From assembly GCF_004886325.1 (NCBI RefSeq), contig NZ_QXFN01000004.1:248001-312000 (forward strand): DNA of 64,000 nucleotides, in the 5' to 3' direction. The position numbers were made by a program, and so were the translations under genes. Numbering within the stretch: the stretch's first letter is position 1; each line of letters starts with the position of its first letter. This document shows, in pieces, positions 1 through 10,483 of the stretch. This DNA comes from Cellulomonas telluris (GTDB taxonomy: Bacteria; Actinomycetota; Actinomycetes; Actinomycetales; Cellulomonadaceae). The notes under the pieces were generated by a model, which ran no database searches, was not told the origin of the DNA, and saw only the letters and a list, made by a program, of their open reading frames with translations.

Positions 1-1009
1 GGACCTGAACCACACGGGCTCCCACAAGATCAACAACGTCCTGGGGCAGGCGCTCCTCGTCAAGCGCATGGGCAAGACGCGCGTGATCGCCGAGACCGGC
101 GCGGGCCAGCACGGCGTCGCGACGGCGACGGCCTGCGCGCTGCTCGACCTCGACTGCACCGTGTACATGGGCGAGGAGGACACGCAGCGGCAGGCGCTGA
201 ACGTCGCCCGCATGCGGCTGCTCGGCGCGGAGGTCGTGCCGGTCACGATCGGCTCGCGGACCCTGAAGGACGCCATCAACGAGGCGCTGCGGGACTGGGT
301 CGCGAACGTCGACACGACGCACTACCTCCTCGGCACCGTCACCGGGCCGCACCCGTTCCCGGAGATGGTCCGCGACTTCCACAAGGTCATCGGTGAGGAG
401 GCGCGTGCGCAGCTCCTCGAGGAGATCGGCCGCCTGCCCGACGCGGTCGCCGCGTGCGTCGGCGGCGGGTCCAACGCCATGGGCATCTTCAACGCCTTCC
501 TCGACGACCCCGACGTCCGGCTGTTCGGCTTCGAGGCCGGCGGCGAGGGCGTCTCGTCGGGTCGCCACTCGGCCCGCTTCTCCGGCGGTGTGCCGGGCGT
601 CCTGCACGGTGCCCGCAGCTACCTGCTGCAGGACGAGGACGGGCAGACCCTGCCGAGCCACTCCGTGTCGGCCGGCCTGGACTACCCCAGCGTGGGTCCC
701 GAGCACGCGTGGCTGCACGACATCGGCCGCGCGCAGTACCGGCCGGTCACGGACGTCGAGGCGATGCAGGCGTTCGAGCTGCTGTGCCGGACGGAGGGGA
801 TCATCCCCGCCATCGAGTCCGCGCACGCCCTCGCGGGCGCGATCGCGCTCGGCCCGCAGGCGCAGGAGTGGGCGCGCGACGGCCGCGAGGCGGTCCTGCT
901 CGTGAACCTCTCGGGGCGCGGGGACAAGGACGTGGCCACCGCCGCGGCGTGGTTCGGGCTCATCGAGGACGAGCCCGTGGTGAAGGCCGACGAGGGGGAG
1001 CAGCTGTGA
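1..1009 (+). CDS. trpB: Tryptophan synthase beta chain (5'-truncated by window edge)
   Basis: PLP enzyme that condenses indole, channelled from TrpA, with L-serine to give L-tryptophan. The frame is open from base 2, so the N-terminus lies outside the window; about 335 residues of the usual 400 or so are present. The first residues contain HTGSHKINN, whose lysine is the PLP Schiff-base lysine of the family. The cofactor-phosphate loop GGGSNAMG follows near base 465. The stop overlaps the trpA GTG by 4 nt (GTGA), which implies translational coupling as expected for an alpha2beta2 complex. The trpBA-lgt order is common in actinobacteria. Confidence 0.97.
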   Translation, partial: DLNHTGSHKINNVLGQALLVKRMGKTRVIAETGAGQHGVATATACALLDLDCTVYMGEEDTQRQALNVARMRLLGAEVVPVTIGSRTLKDAINEALRDWVANVDTTHYLLGTVTGPHPFPEMVRDFHKVIGEEARAQLLEEIGRLPDAVAACVGGGSNAMGIFNAFLDDPDVRLFGFEAGGEGVSSGRHSARFSGGVPGVLHGARSYLLQDEDGQTLPSHSVSAGLDYPSVGPEHAWLHDIGRAQYRPVTDVEAMQAFELLCRTEGIIPAIESAHALAGAIALGPQAQEWARDGREAVLLVNLSGRGDKDVATAAAWFGLIEDEPVVKADEGEQL

Positions 1010-1842
1010 GCACGACGCAGGTCCGGTCGCGCACGGCCGAGCGGCTCGACGCGCTCGCCGCCGGCCCGTCGCCCCGCGCCGCGCTCGTGGGCTACCTGCC
1101 CGTCGGCTTCCCGACGGTCCCCGGGTCGGTCCGCGCCGCGCGCGCGATGGTCGAGGCGGGTGCCGACGTCGTCGAGCTCGGGATGCCCTACACCGACCCC
1201 GTCATGGACGGGCCGGTGATCCAGCGTGCGGCGGACGCCGCTCTCGCGGGTGGCACGCGCGTCAAGGACACCCTCGTCGCGGTCGAGCAGGTCGCCGGCA
1301 CGGGCGCGCCGGTCCTGGTCATGACGTACTGGAACCTCGTGCTGCGGTACGGCGTCGACGCCTACGCGCGCGACCTGGCCGCCGCGGGCGGTGCCGGGCT
1401 CATCACGCCGGACCTGATCCCCGACGAGGCCGGCGACTGGCTCGCGGCCGCGGACGCGCACGGGCTCGACCGGGTGTTCCTCGTCGCCCCGTCCTCGACG
1501 CCCGAGCGCCTCGCCTCGACGAGCGCCGCGAGCCGCGGGTTCGTCTACGCGGCGTCGACGATGGGCGTGACGGGGGAGCGGGCCACGGTCGGCGAGCGGG
1601 CGCAGCAGCTCGTCGCCGACACGCGGGCCGCCGGTGCCGAGCGCGTCTGCGTGGGGCTGGGCGTGTCGCGCCCGGAGCAGGCCGCGCAGGTGGCGGGGTA
1701 CGCCGACGGCGTCATCGTCGGGTCCGCGTTCGTGCGTGCGCTGCTGGACGCCCCGGACGAGACCGCCGGCATCGACGCGCTGCAGCGCGTCGTGGCGGGG
1801 CTGGCCGACGGCGTGCGCTCGGCCGACAGGTCGGGACGGTGA
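1006..1842 (+). CDS. trpA: Tryptophan synthase alpha chain
   Basis: Cleaves indole-3-glycerol phosphate to indole and glyceraldehyde 3-phosphate; partner of TrpB. The 278-residue length is normal for the family. The motif [11 protein letters not shown] supplies the catalytic glutamate (E57) and MDGP the catalytic aspartate (D68). The phosphate-binding segment is near the C-terminus ([13 protein letters not shown]). The GTG at 1006 is chosen because it overlaps the trpB stop and no better upstream start keeps a TrpA-like N-terminus. The stop in turn overlaps the lgt GTG, so trpB, trpA and lgt look translationally coupled. Confidence 0.97.
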   Translation: MSTTQVRSRTAERLDALAAGPSPRAALVGYLPVGFPTVPGSVRAARAMVEAGADVVELGMPYTDPVMDGPVIQRAADAALAGGTRVKDTLVAVEQVAGTGAPVLVMTYWNLVLRYGVDAYARDLAAAGGAGLITPDLIPDEAGDWLAAADAHGLDRVFLVAPSSTPERLASTSAASRGFVYAASTMGVTGERATVGERAQQLVADTRAAGAERVCVGLGVSRPEQAAQVAGYADGVIVGSAFVRALLDAPDETAGIDALQRVVAGLADGVRSADRSGR

Positions 1843-2729
1843 TCCTCGCCGGGCAGGTGCTCGCCGCGGGCATCCCCAGCCCGTCGCAGAGCGTGTGGCA
1901 CCTCGGGCCGTTCCCGCTGCGGGCGTACGCGTTCGCGATCCTGCTCGGCATCGTCGCCGCCGCCGTGCTGACCCGCCGTCGGTGGGCGGAGCGCGGCGGC
2001 GACCCGGAGACGGTGCTCGACATCACCTACTGGGCGGTCCCGTTCGGCATCGTCGGCGGTCGGATCTACCACGTGCTCAGCTCCCCGGACGCGTACTTCG
2101 GCCCCGGGGGCGACCCCGTGCGCGCCCTGTACATCTGGGAGGGCGGGCTGGGCATCTGGGGTGCCGTCGCGTTCGGCGCGGTCGGCGCGTGGATCGGCTG
2201 CCGGCGGCACGGGGTGCGGCTGGCGCCGTTCGCGGACGCGCTCGCGCCCGGGCTGCTGGTCGCCCAGGCGATCGGGCGGCTGGGCAACTGGTTCAACCAG
2301 GAGCTGTTCGGCGGGCCGACGACGCTCCCGTGGGGGCTGCAGATCGACGACGCGCACCTGCCGCCGGGCTTCGAGGCCGGCACCCTGTTCCACCCGACGT
2401 TCCTGTACGAGCTGGTGTGGAACCTGGCGGCCGCGGCGCTCCTGATCTGGCTCGACCGGCGGTACCGCCTCGGCCACGGCCGGGTCTTCTGGCTCTACGT
2501 CGTCCTCTACACGGCCGGACGCCTGTGGATCGAGCTGCTGCGGATCGACCCGGCGGAGACGGTGCTGGGTCTGCGCCTCAACGTCTGGACGTCCGTCATC
2601 GTCGGGATCGTCGCGCTGGTAGCGTTCGTCGTGGTCGGCCGTCGGCATCCTGGACGTGACACGACCCTCCTGCGCACACCCCCCACGACGCAGGACGACG
2701 AGGCGGACGCCTCCGCGCCCGCACGCTGA
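1839..2729 (+). CDS. lgt: Prolipoprotein diacylglyceryl transferase
   Basis: Integral membrane enzyme that moves diacylglycerol from phosphatidylglycerol to the lipobox cysteine of prolipoproteins, the first step of lipoprotein maturation. It is 296 residues with about seven hydrophobic segments. The family signature [16 protein letters not shown] is near residue 145, and [10 protein letters not shown] corresponds to the HGGL region. The GTG start overlaps the trpA stop. The C-terminus is a short polar tail rich in Asp and Thr. At least three lipoproteins with clear lipoboxes are encoded in this window (16526, 19224, 32148) and would be substrates. Confidence 0.96.
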   Translation: MILAGQVLAAGIPSPSQSVWHLGPFPLRAYAFAILLGIVAAAVLTRRRWAERGGDPETVLDITYWAVPFGIVGGRIYHVLSSPDAYFGPGGDPVRALYIWEGGLGIWGAVAFGAVGAWIGCRRHGVRLAPFADALAPGLLVAQAIGRLGNWFNQELFGGPTTLPWGLQIDDAHLPPGFEAGTLFHPTFLYELVWNLAAAALLIWLDRRYRLGHGRVFWLYVVLYTAGRLWIELLRIDPAETVLGLRLNVWTSVIVGIVALVAFVVVGRRHPGRDTTLLRTPPTTQDDEADASAPAR

Positions 2730-2733
2730 CCGG

Positions 2734-2752
2734 GGCCGGACGCCGTCCGGCC
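2734..2752 (+). terminator. Hairpin after lgt
   Basis: Perfect 8-bp inverted repeat (GGCCGGAC, loop GCC, GTCCGGCC) directly after the lgt stop. There is no T tract, which is usual for terminator hairpins in very GC-rich actinobacteria. It would separate trpBA-lgt from gltBD. Confidence 0.5.
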
Positions 2753-2787
2753 TCCCCAGGCGGTGCCGCGCCCGTTCCCACGGGTCG

Positions 2788-2793
2788 TATAGT
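2788..2793 (+). promoter_or_regulatory. Putative -10 element of gltBD
   Basis: TATAGT lies about 85 nt before the gltB start in a GC-rich stretch and is close to the sigma-A -10 consensus. No convincing -35 is visible. The leader between it and gltB contains CCCCGGCCCCGGGG-type self-complementary sequence but no riboswitch that I recognise. Confidence 0.45.
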
Positions 2794-2878
2794 CGCCTGC
2801 ACACCGGGCCGACGACGTCCCTGTACCCCCCCCTGTTGTTGCGATGCCCCGGCCCCGGGGACTGTGAGGACGGTGCTG

Positions 2879-5800
2879 ATGTCCACGTCGCCCGTGAGCC
2901 CCGACGCCCCCGTGGGGCCGTCCCCGCACACCCTGTACGACCCGGCCGCCGAGCACGACGCCTGCGGGTTCGCGTGGGTCGCCACCCTGCGCGGCACACC
3001 GGGCCGCGACATCGTGGACGCCGGTCTGACGGCGCTGCTCAACCTGGACCACCGCGGAGCGGTCGGGGCCGAGGAGGACAGCGGCGACGGGGCCGGCATC
3101 CTGACGCAGATCCCCGACGCGTTCCTGCGCGACGTCGTCGACGCCGAGCTCCCGCCGCCCGGGCACTACGCCATCGGCATGGCGTTCCTGCCGGTCGAGG
3201 AGGCGGACCTGCAGCGCGCCGTGCGCGCGGTCGAGGCGATCGCGGCGGAGGAGAAGCTCGACGTGCTCGCGTGGCGCGAGGTCGGTGTCACCGCCGACCT
3301 CGTCGGCCCCACGGCGCGCGCGTCGATGCCGGCGTTCCGGCAGCTCGTCGTCGCCGACCCCTCGCGGGAGCTGGCGGGCATCGAGCTCGACCGCCGCACG
3401 TACCGGCTGCGCAAGCGTGCCGAGCGCGAGGCGGGCGTCTACTTCGCGTCGCTGTCGGCGCGCACCCTCGTCTACAAGGGCATGCTCACGCCCGGTCAGC
3501 TCGAGCCGTTCTTCGCGGACCTGTCGGACCCCCGGTACGCGTCCGAGATCGCGCTCGTGCACTCGCGCTTCTCCACGAACACCTTCCCGTCGTGGCCGCT
3601 CGCGCAGCCGTTCCGGATGATCGCGCACAACGGCGAGATCAACACGGTGCGCGGCAACCGCAACTGGATGGCGGCCCGCGAGGGGATGCTCGCGTCGGAG
3701 GCGCTGGGCGACCTCGCGCCGCTGCTGCCCGTGTGCACGCCGGGCGGGTCCGACTCGGGCAGCTTCGACGAGGTGCTCGAGCTGCTCCACCTCGCGGGGC
3801 GGTCGCTGCCGCACGCGATGATGATGATGATCCCGGAGCCGTGGGAGAACCACGCGCAGATGGACCCCGCCACGCGGGCCTTTTTCGAGTACCACTCCAC
3901 GCTGATGGAGCCGTGGGACGGCCCGGCCGCCATGACGTTCACCGACGGCACGGTCATCGGCTCGATGCAGGACCGCAACGGGCTGCGCCCGGGCCGGTAC
4001 TGGGTGACCGAGGACGGGCTCGTCGTCTGCGCCTCCGAGGCCGGCGTGCTCGACCTCGACCCGGCGACCGTGGTCGCCAAGGGCCGCCTGGAGCCGGGTC
4101 TGTTCTTCCTGGTGGACACGGGCCAGGGCCGGATCGTCGCCGACGCCGAGGTCATGTCGCAGCTCGCGGCCCAGCGGCCGTACGCCCAGTGGCTCGAGGA
4201 GAACCTCCTGCGGCTCGAGCAGCTGCCGGAGCGCGACCACGTCTCGCACTCGAGCGCGTCGGTCCGCCGGCGGCAGCGGGCGTTCGGCTACACCGAGGAG
4301 GAGCTCAAGGTCCTCCTCGCGCCGATGGCCGCCGCCGGCGCGGAGCCGCTCGGCGCGATGGGCTCGGACACGCCCGTCGCCGTGCTGTCGCAGCGCCCCC
4401 GGCTGCTGTTCGACTACTTCACGCAGATGTTCGCGCAGGTCACCAACCCGCCGCTCGACGCGATCCGCGAGGAGCTCGTCACCTCCATCGGCGGCGCGAT
4501 CGGGCCCGAGCCGAACCTGCTCGTGGACGGGCCCCAGCACGCGCGCAAGCTCGCCCTGCCGTTCCCGGTCATCGACAACGACCAGCTCGCGAAGATCGTG
4601 CACGTGGCGAAGTCGCCCGCGCACGGGTTCCGCTCCACCACGATCCGCGGCCTGTACAAGGTCGACGGCGGGGGAGCGGCGCTCGAGAAGCGCCTCGAGG
4701 AGATCTTCGCCGAGGTCGACCGCGCGATCGCCGACGGCGTGAGCTTCCTCGTGCTGTCGGACCGCAACTCCGACGCGGACCTCGCGCCGATTCCGTCGCT
4801 GCTGCTGCTCTCGGCGGTGCACCACCACACGCTGCGGCGGCACACCCGGACCCAGATCTCGCTCGTCGTCGAGGCCGGCGACGTGCGCGAGGTCCACCAC
4901 GTCGCGCTCCTCGTGGGCTACGGCGCGGCGGCGGTGAACCCGTACCTGGCGATGGAGTCCGTCGAGGACCTCGCCCGCAGCGGGTTCCTCCCGGGCGTCA
5001 CGCCGGAGAAGGCCGTCGCGAACCTCATCAAGGCGCTCGGCAAGGGCGTCCTCAAGGTCATGTCCAAGATGGGCATCTCGACGATCGCGTCCTACCGGGG
5101 CGCGCAGGTGTTCGAGGCGATCGGCCTGTCGCACGCGCTCGTCGAGAAGTACTTCACGGGCACGACGAGCCGCCTCGGCGGCATCGGCCTGGACGTCATC
5201 GCGGCGGAGGTCGCGGCCCGGCACGCCGACGCGTACCCGGCGAGCGGCAACCGCCAGGCCCACCAGCGGCTCGCCGTCGGCGGCGAGTACCAGTGGCGCC
5301 GGGGCGGCGAGGAGCACCTGTTCGACCCCGAGACGGTGTTCCGCCTGCAGCACTCGACGCGCACGCGGCAGATGGACGTCTTCCGCCAGTACACGCAGCG
5401 CGTGGACGAGCAGTCGGAGCGGCTCATGACGCTGCGCGGGCTGCTGCGGTTCAAGGACGGCGTGCGCCCGCCCGTGCCGGTCGACGAGGTCGAGCCGGTG
5501 AGCGAGATCGTCAAGCGGTTTCAGACCGGTGCCATGTCGTACGGGTCGATCTCGGCGGAGGCGCACGAGACGCTCGCGATCGCGATGAACCGCCTCGGCG
5601 GCAAGTCGAACACGGGCGAGGGGGGCGAGGACCCCGAGCGCCTGCACGACCCGGAGCGGCGGTCCGCGATCAAGCAGATCGCGTCGGGCCGGTTCGGCGT
5701 GACGAGCGAGTACCTGACGAACGCCGACGACATCCAGATCAAGCTCGCGCAGGGCGCCAAGCCCGGCGAGGGCGGCCAGCTGCCCGGGCACAAGGTGTAC

Positions 5801-7444
5801 CCGTGGGTCGCGAAGACCCGGCACTCCACCCCCGGCGTGGGCCTGATCTCGCCGCCGCCGCACCACGACATCTACTCCATCGAGGACCTGGCGCAGCTCA
5901 TCCACGACGCCAAGAACGCGAACCCGTCGGCCCGCATCCACACGAAGCTCGTGTCGGAGTTCGGCGTCGGGACGATCGCGGCCGGCGTGGCCAAGGCGCA
6001 CTCCGACGTCGTGCTGATCTCCGGCCACGACGGCGGCACGGGCGCCTCGCCGCTGACGTCGCTCAAGCACGCGGGCACGCCGTGGGAGATCGGGCTGGCG
6101 GAGACGCAGCAGACGCTGGTCCTGAACGACCTGCGCGACCGCGTCGTGGTGCAGGTGGACGGCCAGCTGAAGACCGGCCGCGACGTCGTCATCGGCGCGC
6201 TGCTGGGCGCCGAGGAGTTCGGCTTCGCCACGGCCCCGCTGGTGGTCTCCGGCTGCGTCATGATGCGCGTCTGCCACCTCGACACCTGCCCGGTCGGCGT
6301 CGCGACCCAGAACCCGGAGCTGCGCGCGCGGTTCACGGGCAAGCCCGAGTTCGTCGTCACGTTCTTCGAGTTCGTCGCGCAGGAGGTGCGCGAGCTGCTC
6401 GCGCAGCTCGGCTTCCGCTCCCTGCAGGAGGCCGTGGGGCACGTCGAGCTGCTCGACACGCGCAACGCCGTCGACCACTGGAAGGCCGCCGGCCTCGACC
6501 TGGGCCCGGTCCTCGCCGTGCCGCAGCCGAAGCCCGGCTCCGCCCTGCACCACGTGAAGGAGCAGGACCACGGGCTGTCCCGGGCGCTGGACAACCAGCT
6601 GATCGCGCTGGCCGGCGACGCGCTCGAGCGGGCCGAGCCGGTCCGCATCGACCTGCCGGTGCGCAACGTCAACCGCACGGTCGGCACGATGCTCGGCCAC
6701 CACGTCACCAAGCGCTACGGCGGCGCCGGGCTGCCCGACGACACGATCGACGTCACGCTGACCGGGTCCGCCGGGCAGTCGTTCGGCGCGTTCGTGCCAC
6801 GCGGCATCACGCTGCGCCTGTTCGGCGACGCCAACGACTACGTCGGCAAGGGGCTGTCGGGCGGGCGGATCATCATCCGTCCCGACCGTCGCTCGGTGCT
6901 CTCGAGCGAGCACAACGTCATCGCGGGCAACGTCATCGGCTACGGCGCGACGGGCGGGCAGATCTTCCTGCGCGGCCTCGTCGGCGAGCGGTTCGGCGTC
7001 CGGAACTCCGGCGCCACCCTCGTCGTGGAGGGCGTGGGCGACCACGCGTGCGAGTACATGACGGGCGGCACCGTCGTCGTGCTCGGCAGCACCGGGCGCA
7101 ACTTCGGCGCCGGCATGTCGGGCGGCACGGCCTACGTGCTCGACCTGCAGCCGGAGCTGGTGAACATCGAGGCGGTGCGCGCCGGCGAGCTGTCGCTCGC
7201 ACCGCTCGACGACGAGGACGCCGCGCTGGTCGAGCACCTGCTGCGCGTCCACGCCGAGGAGACGGGCTCGCCGGTGGCGGCCCAGCTCCTCGAGGACCCC
7301 GCGGGCACGCGGGCGCGGTTCACGCGCCTGCTGCCCACCGAGTACGCCCGCGTGCGGAGCGCCCTCGCGAAGGCCGAGGCCGAGGGCCTCGACCCCGCGG
7401 CGCCCGGCGTGTGGGACCAGATCCTGGAGGTGGCCCGTGGCTGA
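2879..7444 (+). CDS. gltB: Glutamate synthase, large (alpha) subunit
   Basis: Large subunit of NADPH-dependent GOGAT, which makes two glutamates from glutamine and 2-oxoglutarate. ATG 2879 gives 1521 residues, normal for the family; a GTG at 2864 in frame would add five residues but has no better ribosome site, whereas GAGGACG precedes 2879. Order: class II glutamine amidotransferase whose nucleophile is Cys29 in DACGF (a short propeptide is removed in this family), central domain, FMN-binding synthase domain with the GEGG and [10 protein letters not shown] motifs, cysteines for the 3Fe-4S cluster near residues 1126-1137 ([12 protein letters not shown]), and a C-terminal GXGXG beta-helix. It overlaps gltD by 8 nt. 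Confidence 0.97.
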   Translation: MSTSPVSPDAPVGPSPHTLYDPAAEHDACGFAWVATLRGTPGRDIVDAGLTALLNLDHRGAVGAEEDSGDGAGILTQIPDAFLRDVVDAELPPPGHYAIGMAFLPVEEADLQRAVRAVEAIAAEEKLDVLAWREVGVTADLVGPTARASMPAFRQLVVADPSRELAGIELDRRTYRLRKRAEREAGVYFASLSARTLVYKGMLTPGQLEPFFADLSDPRYASEIALVHSRFSTNTFPSWPLAQPFRMIAHNGEINTVRGNRNWMAAREGMLASEALGDLAPLLPVCTPGGSDSGSFDEVLELLHLAGRSLPHAMMMMIPEPWENHAQMDPATRAFFEYHSTLMEPWDGPAAMTFTDGTVIGSMQDRNGLRPGRYWVTEDGLVVCASEAGVLDLDPATVVAKGRLEPGLFFLVDTGQGRIVADAEVMSQLAAQRPYAQWLEENLLRLEQLPERDHVSHSSASVRRRQRAFGYTEEELKVLLAPMAAAGAEPLGAMGSDTPVAVLSQRPRLLFDYFTQMFAQVTNPPLDAIREELVTSIGGAIGPEPNLLVDGPQHARKLALPFPVIDNDQLAKIVHVAKSPAHGFRSTTIRGLYKVDGGGAALEKRLEEIFAEVDRAIADGVSFLVLSDRNSDADLAPIPSLLLLSAVHHHTLRRHTRTQISLVVEAGDVREVHHVALLVGYGAAAVNPYLAMESVEDLARSGFLPGVTPEKAVANLIKALGKGVLKVMSKMGISTIASYRGAQVFEAIGLSHALVEKYFTGTTSRLGGIGLDVIAAEVAARHADAYPASGNRQAHQRLAVGGEYQWRRGGEEHLFDPETVFRLQHSTRTRQMDVFRQYTQRVDEQSERLMTLRGLLRFKDGVRPPVPVDEVEPVSEIVKRFQTGAMSYGSISAEAHETLAIAMNRLGGKSNTGEGGEDPERLHDPERRSAIKQIASGRFGVTSEYLTNADDIQIKLAQGAKPGEGGQLPGHKVYPWVAKTRHSTPGVGLISPPPHHDIYSIEDLAQLIHDAKNANPSARIHTKLVSEFGVGTIAAGVAKAHSDVVLISGHDGGTGASPLTSLKHAGTPWEIGLAETQQTLVLNDLRDRVVVQVDGQLKTGRDVVIGALLGAEEFGFATAPLVVSGCVMMRVCHLDTCPVGVATQNPELRARFTGKPEFVVTFFEFVAQEVRELLAQLGFRSLQEAVGHVELLDTRNAVDHWKAAGLDLGPVLAVPQPKPGSALHHVKEQDHGLSRALDNQLIALAGDALERAEPVRIDLPVRNVNRTVGTMLGHHVTKRYGGAGLPDDTIDVTLTGSAGQSFGAFVPRGITLRLFGDANDYVGKGLSGGRIIIRPDRRSVLSSEHNVIAGNVIGYGATGGQIFLRGLVGERFGVRNSGATLVVEGVGDHACEYMTGGTVVVLGSTGRNFGAGMSGGTAYVLDLQPELVNIEAVRAGELSLAPLDDEDAALVEHLLRVHAEETGSPVAAQLLEDPAGTRARFTRLLPTEYARVRSALAKAEAEGLDPAAPGVWDQILEVARG

Positions 7445-8903
7445 CCCCCGCGGCTTCCTGAAGGTGCGCGAGCGCGAGCTCCCGCCCAACCGCCCCGTCG
7501 AGGTGCGTCTGCGCGACTGGAAGGACGTGCACGCGAACCTCGTGGCGGGCCAGCCGTTCCTCAAGGAGCAGGCGGGCCGCTGCATGGACTGCGGCATCCC
7601 GTTCTGCCACAACGGCTGCCCGCTCGGGAACCTGATCCCCGAGTGGAACGACCTGGTGTGGCGCGGCCAGTGGGCCGACGCCATCGACCGCCTGCACGCG
7701 ACGAACAACTTCCCCGAGTTCACGGGGCGCATCTGCCCGGCGCCGTGCGAGTCGAGCTGCGTGCTCGGCATCAACCAGCCGCCGGTCACGATCAAGAACG
7801 TCGAGGTCTCGATCATCGACGAGGCGTTCGCGCGCGGCCTGGTGACGCCGCAGGTGCCCCAGCGCCTGACGGGCCACACCGTCGCCGTCGTCGGCTCGGG
7901 CCCCGCCGGCCTCGCGGCCGCGCAGCAGCTCACCCGGGCCGGGCACACGGTCGCCGTGTACGAGCGGGACGACGAGATCGGCGGCCTGCTGCGCTACGGC
8001 GTGCCGGACTTCAAGCTCGAGAAGGTCCACATCGACCGTCGCCTCGAGCAGATGCGCGCCGAGGGCACGCGCTTCCGCGCCGGCGTCGAGGTCGGCAAGG
8101 ACGTCACGTGGGCGCAGCTGCAGGCGCGCTACGACGCGATCGTCGTCGCGACGGGGGCCACGGTCCCGCGTCAGCCGTCCGTGCAGGGTCTCGACCTGGA
8201 CGGCGTCCACGTGGCGATGGACTACCTGCACCAGGCCAACGCCGTCGTCGCCGGCAAGGACGTGCCCGGCCAGATCACGGCCGAGGGCAAGCACGTCGTC
8301 ATCATCGGCGGCGGCGACACCGGCTCGGACTGCCTCGGCACGGCGCTGCGCCAGGGCGCGGCGTCCGTGACGACGCTCGCCATCGGCAAGCGCCCGCCGC
8401 AGGAGCGCCCCGCGCACCAGCCGTGGCCGACCGACCCGGTCGTGTTCGAGGTCTCCTCGTCGCACGAGGAGGGCGGTGAGCGCGAGTACCTCGCGTCCAC
8501 CGTGGCGTTCGTGGGCGACGAGAGCGGGCGCGTGCAGCGGCTGCGCCTCGCGACCACCGAGTACCTGCCCGACGGCCGCCGCGTGCCGCAGCCCGGCACC
8601 GAGCGCGACATCCCCGCAGACCTCGTGCTCATCGCGATGGGCTTCACCGGTCCGGAGACCGAGGGGATCGCCGACCAGCTCGGCGTCGCGCTCACCGACC
8701 GCGGCCTGGTCGCGCGCAGCGACGACTTCGCCACCGACGTCCCCGGCGTGTTCGTGGCCGGCGACGCCGGCCGGGGGCAGTCGCTCGTCGTGTGGGCGAT
8801 CGCCGAGGGCCGCGCCGCGGCCGCGGCCGTCGACGCCTACCTGTCCGGCACGTCCGAGCTCCCGGTCCCGGTCACCGCCAGCACCGTGGCGCTGCGTCCC
8901 TGA
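7437..8903 (+). CDS. gltD: Glutamate synthase, small (beta) subunit
   Basis: NADPH-oxidising FAD flavoprotein that passes electrons through 4Fe-4S clusters to GltB. It is 488 residues. The N-terminal cluster ligands are visible in CMDCGIPFC...[12 protein letters not shown] and [16 protein letters not shown] (about residues 50-110). The FAD dinucleotide fold follows at [13 protein letters not shown], then the NADPH fold at [11 protein letters not shown] (about residue 290), and the C-terminal [20 protein letters not shown] motif. The GTG start overlaps the gltB stop, so the subunits are probably made in matched amounts. Confidence 0.97.
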   Translation: MADPRGFLKVRERELPPNRPVEVRLRDWKDVHANLVAGQPFLKEQAGRCMDCGIPFCHNGCPLGNLIPEWNDLVWRGQWADAIDRLHATNNFPEFTGRICPAPCESSCVLGINQPPVTIKNVEVSIIDEAFARGLVTPQVPQRLTGHTVAVVGSGPAGLAAAQQLTRAGHTVAVYERDDEIGGLLRYGVPDFKLEKVHIDRRLEQMRAEGTRFRAGVEVGKDVTWAQLQARYDAIVVATGATVPRQPSVQGLDLDGVHVAMDYLHQANAVVAGKDVPGQITAEGKHVVIIGGGDTGSDCLGTALRQGAASVTTLAIGKRPPQERPAHQPWPTDPVVFEVSSSHEEGGEREYLASTVAFVGDESGRVQRLRLATTEYLPDGRRVPQPGTERDIPADLVLIAMGFTGPETEGIADQLGVALTDRGLVARSDDFATDVPGVFVAGDAGRGQSLVVWAIAEGRAAAAAVDAYLSGTSELPVPVTASTVALRP

Positions 8904-8952
8904 CCGGATCGTCCCGCACCGTCCCTCCGATCCCACCCCCTCGAACCGAACC

Positions 8953-8980
8953 GGGCCGCGTACCTGCTGGTGCGCGGCCC
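8953..8980 (+). terminator. Terminator-like hairpin after gltD
   Basis: A 12-bp stem with one G-U pair (GGGCCGCGTACC / GGTGCGCGGCCC) and a TGCT loop, 50 nt after gltD. It separates gltBD from the pyk promoter. Confidence 0.6.
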
Positions 8981-9021
8981 GCGTCGGGACGTCCGGCCTG
9001 TGGCCGGCCCCAGGAAAGGCT

Positions 9022-9027
9022 TAGTCT
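9022..9027 (+). promoter_or_regulatory. -10 element of pyk, probable leaderless start
   Basis: TAGTCT (TANNNT type) is followed by only 6 nt before the pyk ATG. Transcription would begin at or next to the start codon. An AGGAAAGG stretch lies upstream of the hexamer at the wrong distance to act as ribosome site. Confidence 0.55.
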
Positions 9028-9033
9028 CGAACC

Positions 9034-10470
9034 ATGCGTAGAGCCAAGATCGTCTGCACCATCGGCCCCGCCACGGAGTCGGCCGAGCAGGTCCAGGCCC
9101 TCGTCGACGCGGGGATGGACGTCGCCCGTCTGAACCGCAGCCACGGTGACACCGAGGTGCACAAGCGCGTGTACGACAATGTGCGCGCCGCGGCGAAGGC
9201 CTCGGGTCGCTCGGTCGCCGTCCTCGTCGACCTCCAGGGCCCGAAGATCCGCCTGGGCCGGTTCGTGGAGGGCAAGCACCAGCTCGCCGTCGGCGACACG
9301 TTCACCATCACGACGGACGACGTCGAGGGCACCAAGGAGCGCGTCTCGACGACGTTCAAGGGCCTGCCGGGCGACGTGAAGCCGGGCGACCCGATCCTCA
9401 TCGACGACGGCAAGGTGCTCGTGCGGGTCACCGCCGTCGAGGGCAACGACGTGGTCACGCGCGTCGAGGTGCCGGGCCCCGTGTCGAACAACAAGGGCCT
9501 GAACCTGCCGGGCGTCGCGGTGTCCGTCCCGGCCATGAGCGAGAAGGACGAGGAGGACCTGCGCTGGGCCCTCAACGTCGGCGCGGACATCATCGCGCTG
9601 TCGTTCGTCCGCAGCGCGGCCGACTACGACGACGTGCGCCGGATCATGGAGGAGGAGGGCCGGATCGTCCCGGTCGTCGCCAAGATCGAGAAGCCGCAGG
9701 CCGTCGAGAACCTCACGGAGATCGTCCAGGCCTTCGACGGCATCATGGTCGCCCGTGGCGACCTCGGCGTCGAGCTGCCGCTCGAGCAGGTGCCGCTCGT
9801 GCAGAAGCGTGCCGTCGAGCTGGCCCGTCGCAACGCCAAGCCCGTCATCGTCGCGACGCAGGTCCTCGAGTCGATGATCCAGAACCCGCGCCCGACGCGC
9901 GCCGAGGCGTCCGACTGCGCCAACGCCGTGCTCGACGGCGCGGACGCGGTCATGCTCTCGGGCGAGACCAGCGTCGGCGACTACCCGATCGAGGCCGTCC
10001 GCACGATGGCCCGCATCATCGAGAGCACCGAGGAGCTCGGGCGCGAGCGCATCGCCCCGCTCGGCTCCGTGCCGTCCACGCGCGGCGGTGCGATCACCCG
10101 AGCGGCCGCCGAGATCGGCGAGGTCCTCGGGGTGAAGTACCTCGTGACCTTCACGCAGTCCGGCGACTCGGCGCGTCGCATGTCCCGCCTGCGCGCGTCG
10201 ATCCCGCTGCTCGCGTTCACGCCCGAGGAGTCGGTGCGCAACGTGCTGTCGCTCTCGTGGGGCGTGCAGACGTACCAGGTGCCCGAGGTCGAGAGCACCG
10301 ACGTCATGGTCAGCCAGGTGGACCAGACGCTGCGCGCCAACGGCCTCGCCGAGGTGGGCGACTACGTCGTCGTCGTCGCGGGTGCGCCCGTCGGCGTCGT
10401 GGGCTCGACCAACACGGTCGTGGTGCACAAGATCGGCGACGAGGAGCAGACCCGCTCCCGCATCGCCTGA
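9034..10470 (+). CDS. pyk: Pyruvate kinase
   Basis: Last step of glycolysis: phosphoenolpyruvate plus ADP to pyruvate plus ATP. It is 478 residues, the usual bacterial length. The N-terminus RRAKIVCTIGPAT is characteristic. Catalytic segments are VVAKIEKPQAVEN (catalytic Lys) and MVARGDLGVELP (metal and substrate loop), then ATQVLESM and ADAVMLSGETSVGDYP. The C-terminal allosteric domain is complete. Gene order lgt-gltBD-pyk is conserved in actinobacteria. A strong hairpin follows 18 nt after the stop. Confidence 0.97.
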   Translation: MRRAKIVCTIGPATESAEQVQALVDAGMDVARLNRSHGDTEVHKRVYDNVRAAAKASGRSVAVLVDLQGPKIRLGRFVEGKHQLAVGDTFTITTDDVEGTKERVSTTFKGLPGDVKPGDPILIDDGKVLVRVTAVEGNDVVTRVEVPGPVSNNKGLNLPGVAVSVPAMSEKDEEDLRWALNVGADIIALSFVRSAADYDDVRRIMEEEGRIVPVVAKIEKPQAVENLTEIVQAFDGIMVARGDLGVELPLEQVPLVQKRAVELARRNAKPVIVATQVLESMIQNPRPTRAEASDCANAVLDGADAVMLSGETSVGDYPIEAVRTMARIIESTEELGRERIAPLGSVPSTRGGAITRAAAEIGEVLGVKYLVTFTQSGDSARRMSRLRASIPLLAFTPEESVRNVLSLSWGVQTYQVPEVESTDVMVSQVDQTLRANGLAEVGDYVVVVAGAPVGVVGSTNTVVVHKIGDEEQTRSRIA

Positions 10471-10483
10471 CCCGGCTCACGCG

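Noticed and set aside
2821-2878. Glutamine or other riboswitch in the gltB leader
   Set aside because: The leader is short and only offers simple GC-rich self-complementarity; no known aptamer signature.
2507-7948. A 1813-codon open frame antisense to gltB
   Set aside because: It is the mirror of strong third-position GC bias in gltB and gltD. Its product is Arg/Val/Asp-rich without domains, and the sense genes are certain.
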